DNA of 64,000 nucleotides. It comes from Prosthecobacter debontii. GTDB lineage: Bacteria; Verrucomicrobiota; Verrucomicrobiia; Verrucomicrobiales; Akkermansiaceae. The DNA lies in contig CAMCBV010000011.1 of the NCBI GenBank assembly GCA_945873125.1, positions 1 through 64,000 on the forward strand, in the 5' to 3' direction. Numbering within the stretch: position 1 is the stretch's first letter; each line of letters starts with the position of its first letter. The position numbers and the translations under genes were made by a program. Shown here piece after piece: positions 37,931 to 45,658 of this stretch. The notes beneath the pieces are model-generated. The model was given only the letters and a program-made list of their open reading frames with translations. It did not search any database and was not told the origin of the DNA.

Positions 37931-39511
37931 ATGAGTAATAACGACGCAATCGCACCAAACGCTAGCCGGCTCTTCTGGGCCGGATTCATCGCCATCCTCG
38001 CAGCTGGCGTGGGTTTCGCCATCCGTGGCGGCATCTTCGACAACTGGTCAAAGGAATTCGGCTTCACCGCAGCACAACTCGGCGCCATCGGCGGCGCTGG
38101 TTTCTCAGGTTTCTGCTTCGGCATCATTATCGGCGGCGTGATCGTTGATAAAATTGGTTACGGCAAACTGGTCGTCGTTGCCCTCCTTTGCCATATCCTA
38201 TCGGCTTTCGTGACATTCGGTGCAAGCACACCGCAAAACGCCTACGACTTCCTCTTCTGGGGCATGTTCATTTTCGCCCTTGCTAACGGTATTCTTGAAG
38301 CGGTTGCCAACCCTCTCGTAGCAACTCTCTATCCAAAACAACGCACCCATTACCTCAATATGGTCCACGCTGCATGGCCAGCAGGTATGATCCTCGGTGT
38401 CGCCGCTGGCTGGCTCCTTGACGATAAAATGGCTCTCAACTGGAAGCTCCAACTCTCTCTTTACCTGATCCCTACCGCCATCTACGGCTTGATGTTCCTT
38501 GGTCAAAAATATCCCAAGTCCGAAGCCGCCGAAAAAGGAGCGAGCTTTGTCGCGATGTTCAAATCCGTCGGAATCCTTGGCTCACTTGTTGCCTGTTACC
38601 TTCTCGCGCTGTTCTTTGGTGATATCTTCAAAAACGTATCGCCTGAGCAATCCAACCTCATCGGTTACGGAATTGGCGGCCTACTTCTGATCGTTGTCGC
38701 GGTCATGACCAAATTCTCAATCGGCTCATTCCTGCTTTTTGCGCTCTTCATCACCCACGCCCTTGTCGGAGCTGTAGAGCTCGGAACGGATGGTTGGATC
38801 CAAAACATCACGGGTAACCTTTTCTCTTCGGAACAAGGCAAATACCTCTTCCTCTGGACATCCGCTATCATGTTCGGACTCCGCTTCTGCGCACACTGGA
38901 TTGAAACCAAGCTCAAAGTCTCCCCAATCGGACTGCTTTTTGCCTCTTCAGTCATCGCTTTCGTCGGTCTCACTCTCGCAAGCAGCATGCAGACCTTCAC
39001 CGTCGCATTGGTTGCTCTGGGCATCTACGCCGTCGGCAAAACCTTCTTCTGGCCAACCATGCTTGCTGTGATCGGTGACCGCTTCCCACACACTGGCGCG
39101 GTTGCCATGTCCATCATGGGTGGTATCGGAATGCTCTCTGCTGGACTGATCGGCGGTCCCGGCCTCGGCTACGCAAAAGACCGCTTCGCTGGGGAAGAAC
39201 TCAAAAAATCTGACGCCGCACTCTACCAAGAGTATAAAGCAGAAAAACCATCTACTTTCCTCAATATTCCCGCCACCGCAGCCTTCGGCCTCGATGGCAA
39301 GAAACTGGCTGAGGCGAAAGAAGCGAAGGAAAAAACCGACAGCCAAAAAGCCGTGGTCCTCGCTGACCAAAAAGGAGATCGTGCCACACTCAAAGCCGAC
39401 TCCTTTATCCCAATTAGTATGGCTGTGATCTACCTCCTCATGTTCCTCTACTTCAAAACCATTGGTGGCTACAAGCCGCTGACGGTTGAAGAGGCCTCAG
39501 GTAAGGCTTAA
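37931..39511 (+). CDS. Sugar-type MFS transporter
   Basis: 526 residues with about 12 membrane segments. The N-terminal region ([43 protein letters not shown]) and loop [30 protein letters not shown] resemble the FucP/sugar-porter-like MFS group, in which a NPLV/H-AWPAG motif is typical. A soluble insertion (about 420-490, charged, with [15 protein letters not shown]) interrupts the last helices. Substrate is not predictable beyond a likely sugar or sugar derivative. A strong terminator follows. Confidence 0.75.
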   Translation: MSNNDAIAPNASRLFWAGFIAILAAGVGFAIRGGIFDNWSKEFGFTAAQLGAIGGAGFSGFCFGIIIGGVIVDKIGYGKLVVVALLCHILSAFVTFGASTPQNAYDFLFWGMFIFALANGILEAVANPLVATLYPKQRTHYLNMVHAAWPAGMILGVAAGWLLDDKMALNWKLQLSLYLIPTAIYGLMFLGQKYPKSEAAEKGASFVAMFKSVGILGSLVACYLLALFFGDIFKNVSPEQSNLIGYGIGGLLLIVVAVMTKFSIGSFLLFALFITHALVGAVELGTDGWIQNITGNLFSSEQGKYLFLWTSAIMFGLRFCAHWIETKLKVSPIGLLFASSVIAFVGLTLASSMQTFTVALVALGIYAVGKTFFWPTMLAVIGDRFPHTGAVAMSIMGGIGMLSAGLIGGPGLGYAKDRFAGEELKKSDAALYQEYKAEKPSTFLNIPATAAFGLDGKKLAEAKEAKEKTDSQKAVVLADQKGDRATLKADSFIPISMAVIYLLMFLYFKTIGGYKPLTVEEASGKA

Positions 39512-39530
39512 TCAGACTTCACATTTCCCA

Positions 39531-39562
39531 AACGGCGCACCTCACAAAGGTGCGCCGTTTTT
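39531..39562 (+). terminator. Intrinsic terminator after the MFS transporter
   Basis: AACGGCGCACCT / AGGTGCGCCGTT is a perfect 12-bp GC-rich stem with a 5-nt loop (CACAA), followed by TTTTTC. It lies 20 nt after the transporter stop and before the M23 peptidase gene. Clearest terminator in the window. Confidence 0.92.
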
Positions 39563-39608
39563 CTTTTCTCTTGCTCGTACTTGCCTGCGCAGGCTCAACT
39601 AGGCGCGG

Positions 39609-40301
39609 ATGAGAAGATTCCGCAGAAATATCCGGATCATGCATGGGCGAATCCATCGGCCGATGCTGGCTTGTGTTCTGCTCGTTCTCTTTCTGTCGGT
39701 TTTTGCCCCGTCCTCCGCGCTCGCCGCACCTAAAGTCAACATCGCGGATGGCTTTGACTTTCCAGTCGGCAAGCCGAACGGCACAGGATACTACAAAGCC
39801 CGAGGCCTGCGCCTGCGCTCTCCCCAGCACTTTGGTGAGGATTGGAACGGACGCAGTGGCGGAAATTCCGATCTCGGCGATCCAGTTTACTCATGCGCCG
39901 ATGGCATCGTGACCTTCGCTCATGATGTCAGGGCTGGATGGGGAAATGTCGTGCTCATCCGGCATGCCTACCGGGACCCGTCAAGTGGCTCCGTGAAATT
40001 TATCGATTCCCTCTACGGCCACCTTGACAAGATGAGCGTAAAGAACGGCCAAGCTATTAAACGGGGTCAACAAATTGGCACGATAGGGACAAACCGCGGC
40101 ATGTATCCGGCTCATCTTCACTTTGAGATGCGTCACAACATCAACATCGGCATGGGCCGAAGCGGCGTCTTATCGAATATGGAAAACTGGGCGGATCCCA
40201 CCCAGTTCATTAACAAACACCGGCGCTTGGGCCGTGAATGGCGACCTGTCACGGTCCCTACTGGCACCTATAAACCATTCGCTGGCTTCAAAGGAATCTG
40301 A
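39609..40301 (+). CDS. Exported M23-family metallopeptidase
   Basis: 230 residues. N-terminal signal peptide of about 39 residues (start at M1 or M11; hydrophobic ACVLLVLFLSVFA, cleavage after SALA). LytM/M23 zinc ligands: H74 and D78 (HFGEDWNG) and H169-x-H171 (PAHLHFEM), with the YGHLD block between. Such enzymes cut glycyl or cross-link peptide bonds in peptidoglycan; a cell-wall role is expected. Downstream is coaD (67 nt). Confidence 0.88.
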   Translation: MRRFRRNIRIMHGRIHRPMLACVLLVLFLSVFAPSSALAAPKVNIADGFDFPVGKPNGTGYYKARGLRLRSPQHFGEDWNGRSGGNSDLGDPVYSCADGIVTFAHDVRAGWGNVVLIRHAYRDPSSGSVKFIDSLYGHLDKMSVKNGQAIKRGQQIGTIGTNRGMYPAHLHFEMRHNINIGMGRSGVLSNMENWADPTQFINKHRRLGREWRPVTVPTGTYKPFAGFKGI

Positions 40302-40368
40302 CAGTTTGAAGCCAGATCAGGGTTAAATTATTCTCCCTTCCTACAATTAAAAACGCTACCCTTCCGCC

Positions 40369-40857
40369 ATGCGCATCGCAGTCTACGCCGGTTCCTTTGA
40401 TCCTCTCACCAATGGCCATCTCTGGATGATCCAACGGGGTCTCGAAATGTTTGACCGTCTCATTGTCGCCATCGGCAACAATCCCTCAAAATCCTATTCC
40501 TACTCGGTCGAGGAACGGCTCGAAATGCTCCGCGCATCACTTCCGGCGAGTGACCGCCTGGAAATCGACCACTTCAACAACCGTTATCTGGTGGATTATG
40601 CGAAAAAGAAAAACGCGACCTATATCTTGCGCGGAATTCGCTCACCCAACGATTACGAATACGAACGGGTGATGCGCCACATCAATGCGGATATGGCGCC
40701 GGAAATCACCACCGCCTTCCTCATGCCGCCGCGCGATGTCGCTGAGCTTTCCTCCAGCATGATCAAATCGCTCACCGGCCCGGAAGGCTGGGAAGAAACC
40801 GTCAAACGCTACGTTCCTGACGAGGTTTTTAAAGTGCTGAAGAAGGGGAGATATTGA
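40369..40857 (+). CDS. coaD: Pantetheine-phosphate adenylyltransferase
   Basis: 162 residues, exact family length. Nucleotidyltransferase signature [15 protein letters not shown] with H17, then [31 protein letters not shown] and the ISSS-type SSSMIKSL. It performs the rate-limiting fourth step of coenzyme A synthesis, 4'-phosphopantetheine to dephospho-CoA. No Shine-Dalgarno sequence. It is followed by an octad tract and converges on trxB. Confidence 0.95.
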   Translation: MRIAVYAGSFDPLTNGHLWMIQRGLEMFDRLIVAIGNNPSKSYSYSVEERLEMLRASLPASDRLEIDHFNNRYLVDYAKKKNATYILRGIRSPNDYEYERVMRHINADMAPEITTAFLMPPRDVAELSSSMIKSLTGPEGWEETVKRYVPDEVFKVLKKGRY

Positions 40858-40860
40858 GAA

Positions 40861-40931
40861 ATTAGGATATTAAGTGATTAGGTAATTTGGGAATTCATTT
40901 CCATAATACCTCATTATCCTAATATCCCAAT
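40861..40931. repeat. Convergent octamer tracts between coaD and trxB
   Basis: Plus-strand units ATTAGGAT, ATTAAGTG, ATTAGGTA, ATTTGGGA, ATTCATTT (40861-40900) meet minus-strand units ATTGGGAT, ATTAGGAT, AATGAGGT, ATTATGGA (40931-40900). Period is 8. The arms are partly complementary (for example 40861-40868 with 40916-40923), so a long imperfect hairpin can form; it may terminate both convergent genes. Confidence 0.75.
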
Positions 40932-40944
40932 CTCTAAGCTCCCT

Positions 40945-41871
40945 TCACTCATGCTCAGAAAGATACCGTTCCGCTTCTAACGCTGCAGCACAACCTTGTC
41001 CCGCAGCGGTGATTGCCTGGCGGTAATAATGATCTGCGACATCTCCCGCGGCAAAAAGCCCCGGTGTCTTGGTCGCGGTCCGACCCGGCACCTGAAGAAT
41101 ATAACCATTTTCATCAAGATCCACCAAGCCACTCACGAAACTGCTGTTAGGCACGTGGCCGATCGCTACGAAAACGCAGTCAACTTCCAGTTCGCTCTCC
41201 GAACCATCCACCAGGTTTTTCAATTTGATCGCGCGCATTTCACCTTTTTCATTGGTGAGATATTCACTCACCCCGCTGTTCCAAACCGGCTGAATCTTCG
41301 GATTTTCCAAAGCGCGATCCGCCATGATTTTTGAAGCGCGCAATTCTTCACGACGGTGGATGAGATACACCTTGCTCGCGAAACGGGTGAGGAATCCCGC
41401 CTCTTCGCAGGCACTGTCGCCACCGCCAATGACCGCCACCGGCACATCGCGGTAGAACGCGCCATCACAGGTCGCGCACGAAGTCAGGCCACGGCCGATG
41501 AGCTCTTTTTCATTCGGTAAACCCAAATGCCTTGGAGCAGCTCCGGTCGCAATGATCACGGTTTTCGCCAGCAAAGTCTCGCCACTCAAATTCACGCTGA
41601 ACGTGCCATCCGCATTTTTTGAAATCGACTCCACGGTCGCGTATTGGATGCGCGTGCCGAATTTCTCTGCTTGCTTTTGCATGTTCATCATCATCTCCGG
41701 CCCCATGATTCCCTCAGGAAAACCTGGAAAATTCTCCACCTCCGTCGTGGTGGTCAGCTGACCTCCTGGCTGCGTGCCGGAAATCATCAAGGGATTCAAG
41801 TTTGCGCGGGCCGTGTAGATGGCTGCTGTGTATCCGGCACAGCCGGTTCCAATGATGATGACGTTTTCCAT
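40945..41871 (-). CDS. trxB: Thioredoxin reductase
   Basis: 308 residues. FAD-binding [16 protein letters not shown] at the start, redox-active C132-x2-C135 ([10 protein letters not shown]), NADPH-binding [12 protein letters not shown] and the C-terminal [15 protein letters not shown]. It reduces thioredoxin with NADPH, maintaining cytoplasmic thiol balance; thioredoxin is also the likely electron donor of the ArsC encoded at 49 kb. The ATG at 41871 is preferred over an in-frame start at 41946 that would add 25 non-family residues. Confidence 0.94.
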   Translation of the reverse strand: MENVIIIGTGCAGYTAAIYTARANLNPLMISGTQPGGQLTTTTEVENFPGFPEGIMGPEMMMNMQKQAEKFGTRIQYATVESISKNADGTFSVNLSGETLLAKTVIIATGAAPRHLGLPNEKELIGRGLTSCATCDGAFYRDVPVAVIGGGDSACEEAGFLTRFASKVYLIHRREELRASKIMADRALENPKIQPVWNSGVSEYLTNEKGEMRAIKLKNLVDGSESELEVDCVFVAIGHVPNSSFVSGLVDLDENGYILQVPGRTATKTPGLFAAGDVADHYYRQAITAAGQGCAAALEAERYLSEHE

Positions 41872-42045
41872 ATGAGTGAGTGTTTGAGAGTGTTTCCGCG
41901 GCGGATTATTCAGACCCCGCACCGCAAGAGTCAACCCAGTCATCAAATAAATTTCAATTCACTGATAGAAAACCCACGTGCGTGTCGTAATCATCATTAG
42001 AAAACGCTCAAGTAAGCTTAAGCATTTCGAAAAACCCATCAAGCC

Positions 42046-42399
42046 ATGACCCCCAAACGCAAGATGAAAATGATCCTAAAGAAACCAAGCCTTCCAGTAG
42101 AAACCTCAGCAGCTGTAAAGCCAGCTCAAAGCTGGGATGCCATATCCGTAGCACGATTGATTCGAGAAAACTCCACCGCAGAGATTTCTCCTTCTTTCCT
42201 CTACCTCGGTCGCGCCGAGACGAAACTCCTTCGTGATCACCTGGCCGAAGCCTTTGGTGCGGCCTCTGTCATGACACTTCATGAAACCTATTATATGGGA
42301 CTGAAAGTCGTCAGCGTAGATGCCGATTCCTACCTCCAAACCGGCGGCAGAAAGATCATCCGCAGCGAATATTTGCCGAGTTTGTTGAACGCTTCGTGA
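42046..42399 (+). CDS. Small conserved-looking protein of unknown function
   Basis: 117 residues, basic N-terminus (KRKMKMILKKPS) and a compact mixed-charge core with LYLGRAETKLLRDHLAEAFG and YYMGLKVVSVDADSYL. No known motif, no signal or membrane segment. Possible starts are M1 or the Met at residue 7 or 9. It is convergent with the PP2C phosphatase gene with only ten nucleotides between them, an isolated single gene after trxB. Codon use looks like its neighbours, and coding potential is reasonable, but I cannot name a family. Confidence 0.5.
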   Translation: MTPKRKMKMILKKPSLPVETSAAVKPAQSWDAISVARLIRENSTAEISPSFLYLGRAETKLLRDHLAEAFGAASVMTLHETYYMGLKVVSVDADSYLQTGGRKIIRSEYLPSLLNAS

Positions 42400-42409
42400 T
42401 GCGTTTCAT

Positions 42410-43219
42410 TCACTCCACATGAATGACCACCAGGGTCGTGTCATCGACTCCTGAGTTTTCGATTGAGCGTTTGAGCAATGCTTCAGCGATTTGTTGCGGA
42501 GTTTCACTCTTGGACATGGCATCGGAAATATGACGCTCCCAGATGCCGTCGATCAAACCATCTGAACAAATAAGAAAGCGATCTCCCTTGCTATAGGAAA
42601 TGGCGGCAAGATGAGGACATAGAGAGGGATGCCCCCCACCCACGACTTCATAGAGCGCGGCGCGGCGGGGATGTTGGCGGTATTCGATTTCGGAAATCTC
42701 GCCCCTTTTCCAAGATAACCATGCGGCCGTGTGATCACGGGTTAACTGCTCGGCTTTGCCGTCGCGGAACAAATAAATCCGAGAATCACCCACATTAGCC
42801 AAATACATGTTTTCCGGCGTGAACCAAGCAAGCGCAAGCGTTGCCGCCATTCCCTTTTTATCCTCCGTCTGAGATGCCGCTTGATTGATATGTTTGTGAA
42901 CTTCTTTCAGAGCTTCTTCCAAATGCGCGATCGAATCCGGAAAAAAACCCGTGGCAGCCGCTTTGAAAGTTTGCGGAATCATCAGCGCCATCTGCTCAAG
43001 GATGAGAGACGACGCGAGATCCCCCGCGTTTCCCCCGCCCATCCCATCCGATACAGCAAATACCATGTCCTGGTTTGTCACCGAGCTCTCGCCGGCCTCT
43101 CCTAGGACCTTAGCACCATCGAGATTTGAGCAAAAGACGATCCACGAATCGTCATTGCGCGGTTTACGAGTTCCACTGACGGTAAAACCCGCCCAATGAA
43201 TGTTGGATTGTTGCGACAC
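42410..43219 (-). CDS. PP2C-family serine/threonine phosphatase
   Basis: 269 residues, GTG start. All PP2C metal motifs are present: RNDDSW, VFAVSDGMGGGNAGD, LYLANVGDSRIYLFR-type VGDSRIY, LTRDHTAAW, FLICSDGLIDG and the final VDDTTLVVI. Two Mn/Mg ions activate water to remove phosphate from Ser/Thr. It begins 3 nt after the stop of a small kinase-like gene, so both belong to one transcript; that gene is its probable partner. It has no membrane segment and no sensory domain. Confidence 0.9.
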   Translation of the reverse strand: MSQQSNIHWAGFTVSGTRKPRNDDSWIVFCSNLDGAKVLGEAGESSVTNQDMVFAVSDGMGGGNAGDLASSLILEQMALMIPQTFKAAATGFFPDSIAHLEEALKEVHKHINQAASQTEDKKGMAATLALAWFTPENMYLANVGDSRIYLFRDGKAEQLTRDHTAAWLSWKRGEISEIEYRQHPRRAALYEVVGGGHPSLCPHLAAISYSKGDRFLICSDGLIDGIWERHISDAMSKSETPQQIAEALLKRSIENSGVDDTTLVVIHVE

Positions 43220-43222
43220 TGC

Positions 43223-43630
43223 TTAAGAGGGTTCTTTGGAATGGGGTTCTGGTAAAATCTCCGCTAACTCGAAGTCGATAATGCAAAACCTCCCTAGCTT
43301 GTCCGAGTAAGTGATATTTCTCGGCTCGGCATCGAGATGCCTCACTCCGTAATCCTTCTCCAAGGCCGCAAACAGGGAGTCCGCTTTTTCCTTGGAAAGC
43401 TGTGGGGCGGGACGTCCACAATTGGTCGATACGAAATAAAACTCCTCGGGATGCTCTTCTAGAACCCTGGGTACATAAGGACAGCCGCGCTGTTCGAGAA
43501 CCTTCAATACCTCAACCTCGGTCGCATAGCGCTTCTCCACATCGCTGCCGCGCAAGCGTTTGTGCACATTCCCGTAGAAATCGATCCGCACTAAGGATCT
43601 CAATCCGTCTTTGATGGGTTCGATCGACAT
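43223..43630 (-). CDS. Miniature protein-kinase-like protein (RIO/Bud32/APH-type)
   Basis: 135 residues, about half a normal kinase domain. Kinase marks can be traced: a Lys-rich strand HKRLRG (K24), a helix-C-like acidic stretch ATEVEVLKVL (E38 or E40), hinge FVSTNCG, catalytic loop H98-x-D100-x4-N105 (RHLDAEPRNITY) and D119-F-E in place of DFG (CIIDFELAE). The N-lobe glycine loop is not obvious. The ATG at 43630 was chosen because the upstream open frame lacks similarity. It is followed after 3 nt by a PP2C phosphatase, suggesting a reversible phosphorylation pair. Confidence 0.6.
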   Translation of the reverse strand: MSIEPIKDGLRSLVRIDFYGNVHKRLRGSDVEKRYATEVEVLKVLEQRGCPYVPRVLEEHPEEFYFVSTNCGRPAPQLSKEKADSLFAALEKDYGVRHLDAEPRNITYSDKLGRFCIIDFELAEILPEPHSKEPS

Positions 43631-43730
43631 CGCCGCCACCCTACACCGATACGGATACTTGGAAAACCTTTTAGAAAAATTCTCGGAACCGCCGGATAGG
43701 GTTAAATTCCTTCTTAATGCCCGTTCTTCC

Positions 43731-43758
43731 TTGAAATTTGAGCTTTGAAACTTGAAAT
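43731..43758 (+). repeat. 28-bp tract of four degenerate heptamers before rsmD
   Basis: TTGAAAT, TTGAGCT, TTGAAAC, TTGAAAT, 8 nt before the GTG start of rsmD. Shifted, the units read AATTTGA/GCTTTGA/AACTTGA, close to the TTTA class seen before purA, uup and lpxC/fabZ. Confidence 0.8.
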
Positions 43759-43766
43759 TTACGCCA

Positions 43767-44321
43767 GTGAGAATCATTGCAGGAAAAGCCGGCCGCATCG
43801 CCATCAAAGTCCCATCGGCCGTCGCTCGTCCTACCACCGATTTTGTCCGTCAGGCAATTTTTTCAATTCTCGGCGAGCAGATCTTCGATGCCCGCGTTCT
43901 GGATCTTTTCTGCGGCTCCGGAGCGCTCGGGCTGGAAGCCCTCAGCCGAGGTGCGGCATCCTGTGTGTTTGTGGACGAACACCGCCAGGCCATCGCGGTC
44001 ACCGATGAAAATCTGAAAAAAGCCAAGCTCGATGGAGGCCGCACGGTCAAAGCCGATGTCTTTTCTTTTCTCCAGCGCGACGCCGCGACCTACGATCTCA
44101 TCCTTGCGGATCCACCGTATTGGAAAGGCTACGGCGACACGGATTTGGTCGCCAAACTTCTCCAAATCCCGAGTCTTGCTGATCGCCTCTCGCCCAAAGG
44201 TCACTTGATCGCGGAAATTTCTTCCAACCAACCCACCCCGGCCTTTGCTCATTTCCAGCTCATTGACCGCCGCGAATATGGCAGCAGTGCCATCCTCATC
44301 TTCGCTCATCCCGACGCATGA
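43767..44321 (+). CDS. rsmD: 16S rRNA (guanine966-N2)-methyltransferase RsmD
   Basis: 184 residues from GTG at 43767 (MRIIAGKAGR). The family opening RIIAGKAGR...RPTTDFVRQAIFSIL, SAM motif VLDLFCGSGALGLEALSRGA (about 44-63) and catalytic DPPYWKGYG (about 115) are clear. It methylates G966 of 16S rRNA late in 30S assembly. A TTG at 43752 is also in frame but less family-like. The stop overlaps the waaA start by 4 nt (ATGA), so the two are coupled. Confidence 0.92.
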   Translation: MRIIAGKAGRIAIKVPSAVARPTTDFVRQAIFSILGEQIFDARVLDLFCGSGALGLEALSRGAASCVFVDEHRQAIAVTDENLKKAKLDGGRTVKADVFSFLQRDAATYDLILADPPYWKGYGDTDLVAKLLQIPSLADRLSPKGHLIAEISSNQPTPAFAHFQLIDRREYGSSAILIFAHPDA

Positions 44322-45607
44322 AAGCCTTTCTCACTCTCCTCATCTACCGCGCGCTCCTGCCACTGCTTTTCCTGATCGCATTTCCGGGTTGGATCGTGAA
44401 AATGCTGCGTCGCGGCGGTTTCGGTACCGCCCTCAACGAACGGATCGGTTTGTATTTTAGCCCTTCAGACTTCGAGCCCTGCCGCGCCATTCATCTTCAT
44501 GCAATCAGTGTCGGAGAAACCATCACCGCCCTCAAACTCATCCGCGCATGGCAAGACAATCATCCTGAATCCCGCTTCGTGCTCGCCACCGGCACCGCCA
44601 CCGGTCACCAAACCGCCACCGCAGCAGGCATTCCCAATCTACGCGTTACTTATGCTCCTCTTGACTTCGCATGGATGATCAGGAGTTACCTCAAACGCTT
44701 CGAGCCCTCGCAAATCGTCCTAATCGAAGGAGAAACTTGGCCGAACCTGCTTCGTTACGCAGAGAAACGCCACATCCCCGTCTCCCTCGCCAACGCCAGG
44801 CTCTCGCCCCGCTCCGCGCGTCGGTTCAACCACTATGCCTCCTTGCTGCGCCCGTTCTTTTCAAAGCTTGCTTGTGTTTGCATCCAAGAAAACGAACATC
44901 GCACGATCTGGGAAAACCTCGGAATCGCCCCCGAAAAAATCCATCTGACAGGCAGCATCAAGTTCGATCCCCAATCCGCTGCCATTCCAGAGCAACGTGC
45001 CGATTTCCGAGATATGTTAGACTCGTTTGGAAAAGGCCGACCCGTCATCCTGGCAGCATCCACATTTCCCGGCGAAGAAATCTTGATCGCATCCGCCATC
45101 CGCGATGCTGATCCCAACGCCTTGCCTGTCATCGTCCCGCGCCATGCCGAGCGCCGCCAGGAAGTTTTCCACACTCTCACCCACGCCGGCTTTCACGTCA
45201 CTCTGAGATCGGCTTTTGATGCGCCGCTTGATTCTGAAAGCGCCGTTTTCGTGATCGACACCACCGGGGAATTGGCGACTTGGACCGCGCACGCGGACGT
45301 CGTCATCATCGGCAAATCCTTTCTTTCCAGTGGCGGACAAAATCCGGCAGAAGCCATCCTCGCCAAAAAGCCTCTGATTCTCGGTCCTCACATGGAAAAT
45401 TTCCAACCCCTCGTTCGCCACCTTCACGCTGCAGAAGGGGCTTTGCTGGCTTGCGATCAGAAGGAAATTTCCCTCGCGATTCGCCGCATATTTAATCCAA
45501 ACCTTGCCGAAAAACTCGCCCAGCACGCAACGGAAGTCCTTGCCACCCACCATGGCGCCACCAAACGTCACCTCAAGGTCTTGCATCCCCAGCCGAAAAC
45601 TGCCTGA
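44318..45607 (+). CDS. waaA: 3-deoxy-D-manno-octulosonic acid (KDO) transferase
   Basis: 429 residues. An N-terminal membrane anchor (about 5-28) and a GT-B fold glycosyltransferase. The catalytic acid lies in HLHAISVGETI (about 57-67), with LATGTATGH and LIEGETWPNLLRYA downstream, and GGQNPAEAILA and GPHMENFQ near the end binding CMP-KDO. It adds KDO to lipid A precursor; with LpxC in the same gene cluster, this supports a lipopolysaccharide-making cell. Start overlaps rsmD by 4 nt. Confidence 0.94.
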   Translation: MKAFLTLLIYRALLPLLFLIAFPGWIVKMLRRGGFGTALNERIGLYFSPSDFEPCRAIHLHAISVGETITALKLIRAWQDNHPESRFVLATGTATGHQTATAAGIPNLRVTYAPLDFAWMIRSYLKRFEPSQIVLIEGETWPNLLRYAEKRHIPVSLANARLSPRSARRFNHYASLLRPFFSKLACVCIQENEHRTIWENLGIAPEKIHLTGSIKFDPQSAAIPEQRADFRDMLDSFGKGRPVILAASTFPGEEILIASAIRDADPNALPVIVPRHAERRQEVFHTLTHAGFHVTLRSAFDAPLDSESAVFVIDTTGELATWTAHADVVIIGKSFLSSGGQNPAEAILAKKPLILGPHMENFQPLVRHLHAAEGALLACDQKEISLAIRRIFNPNLAEKLAQHATEVLATHHGATKRHLKVLHPQPKTA

Positions 45608-45658
45608 ATGCCCAAAACCTTGTTTGTCTTTTCCCAACCTACTTCATAATTTCCGCCC

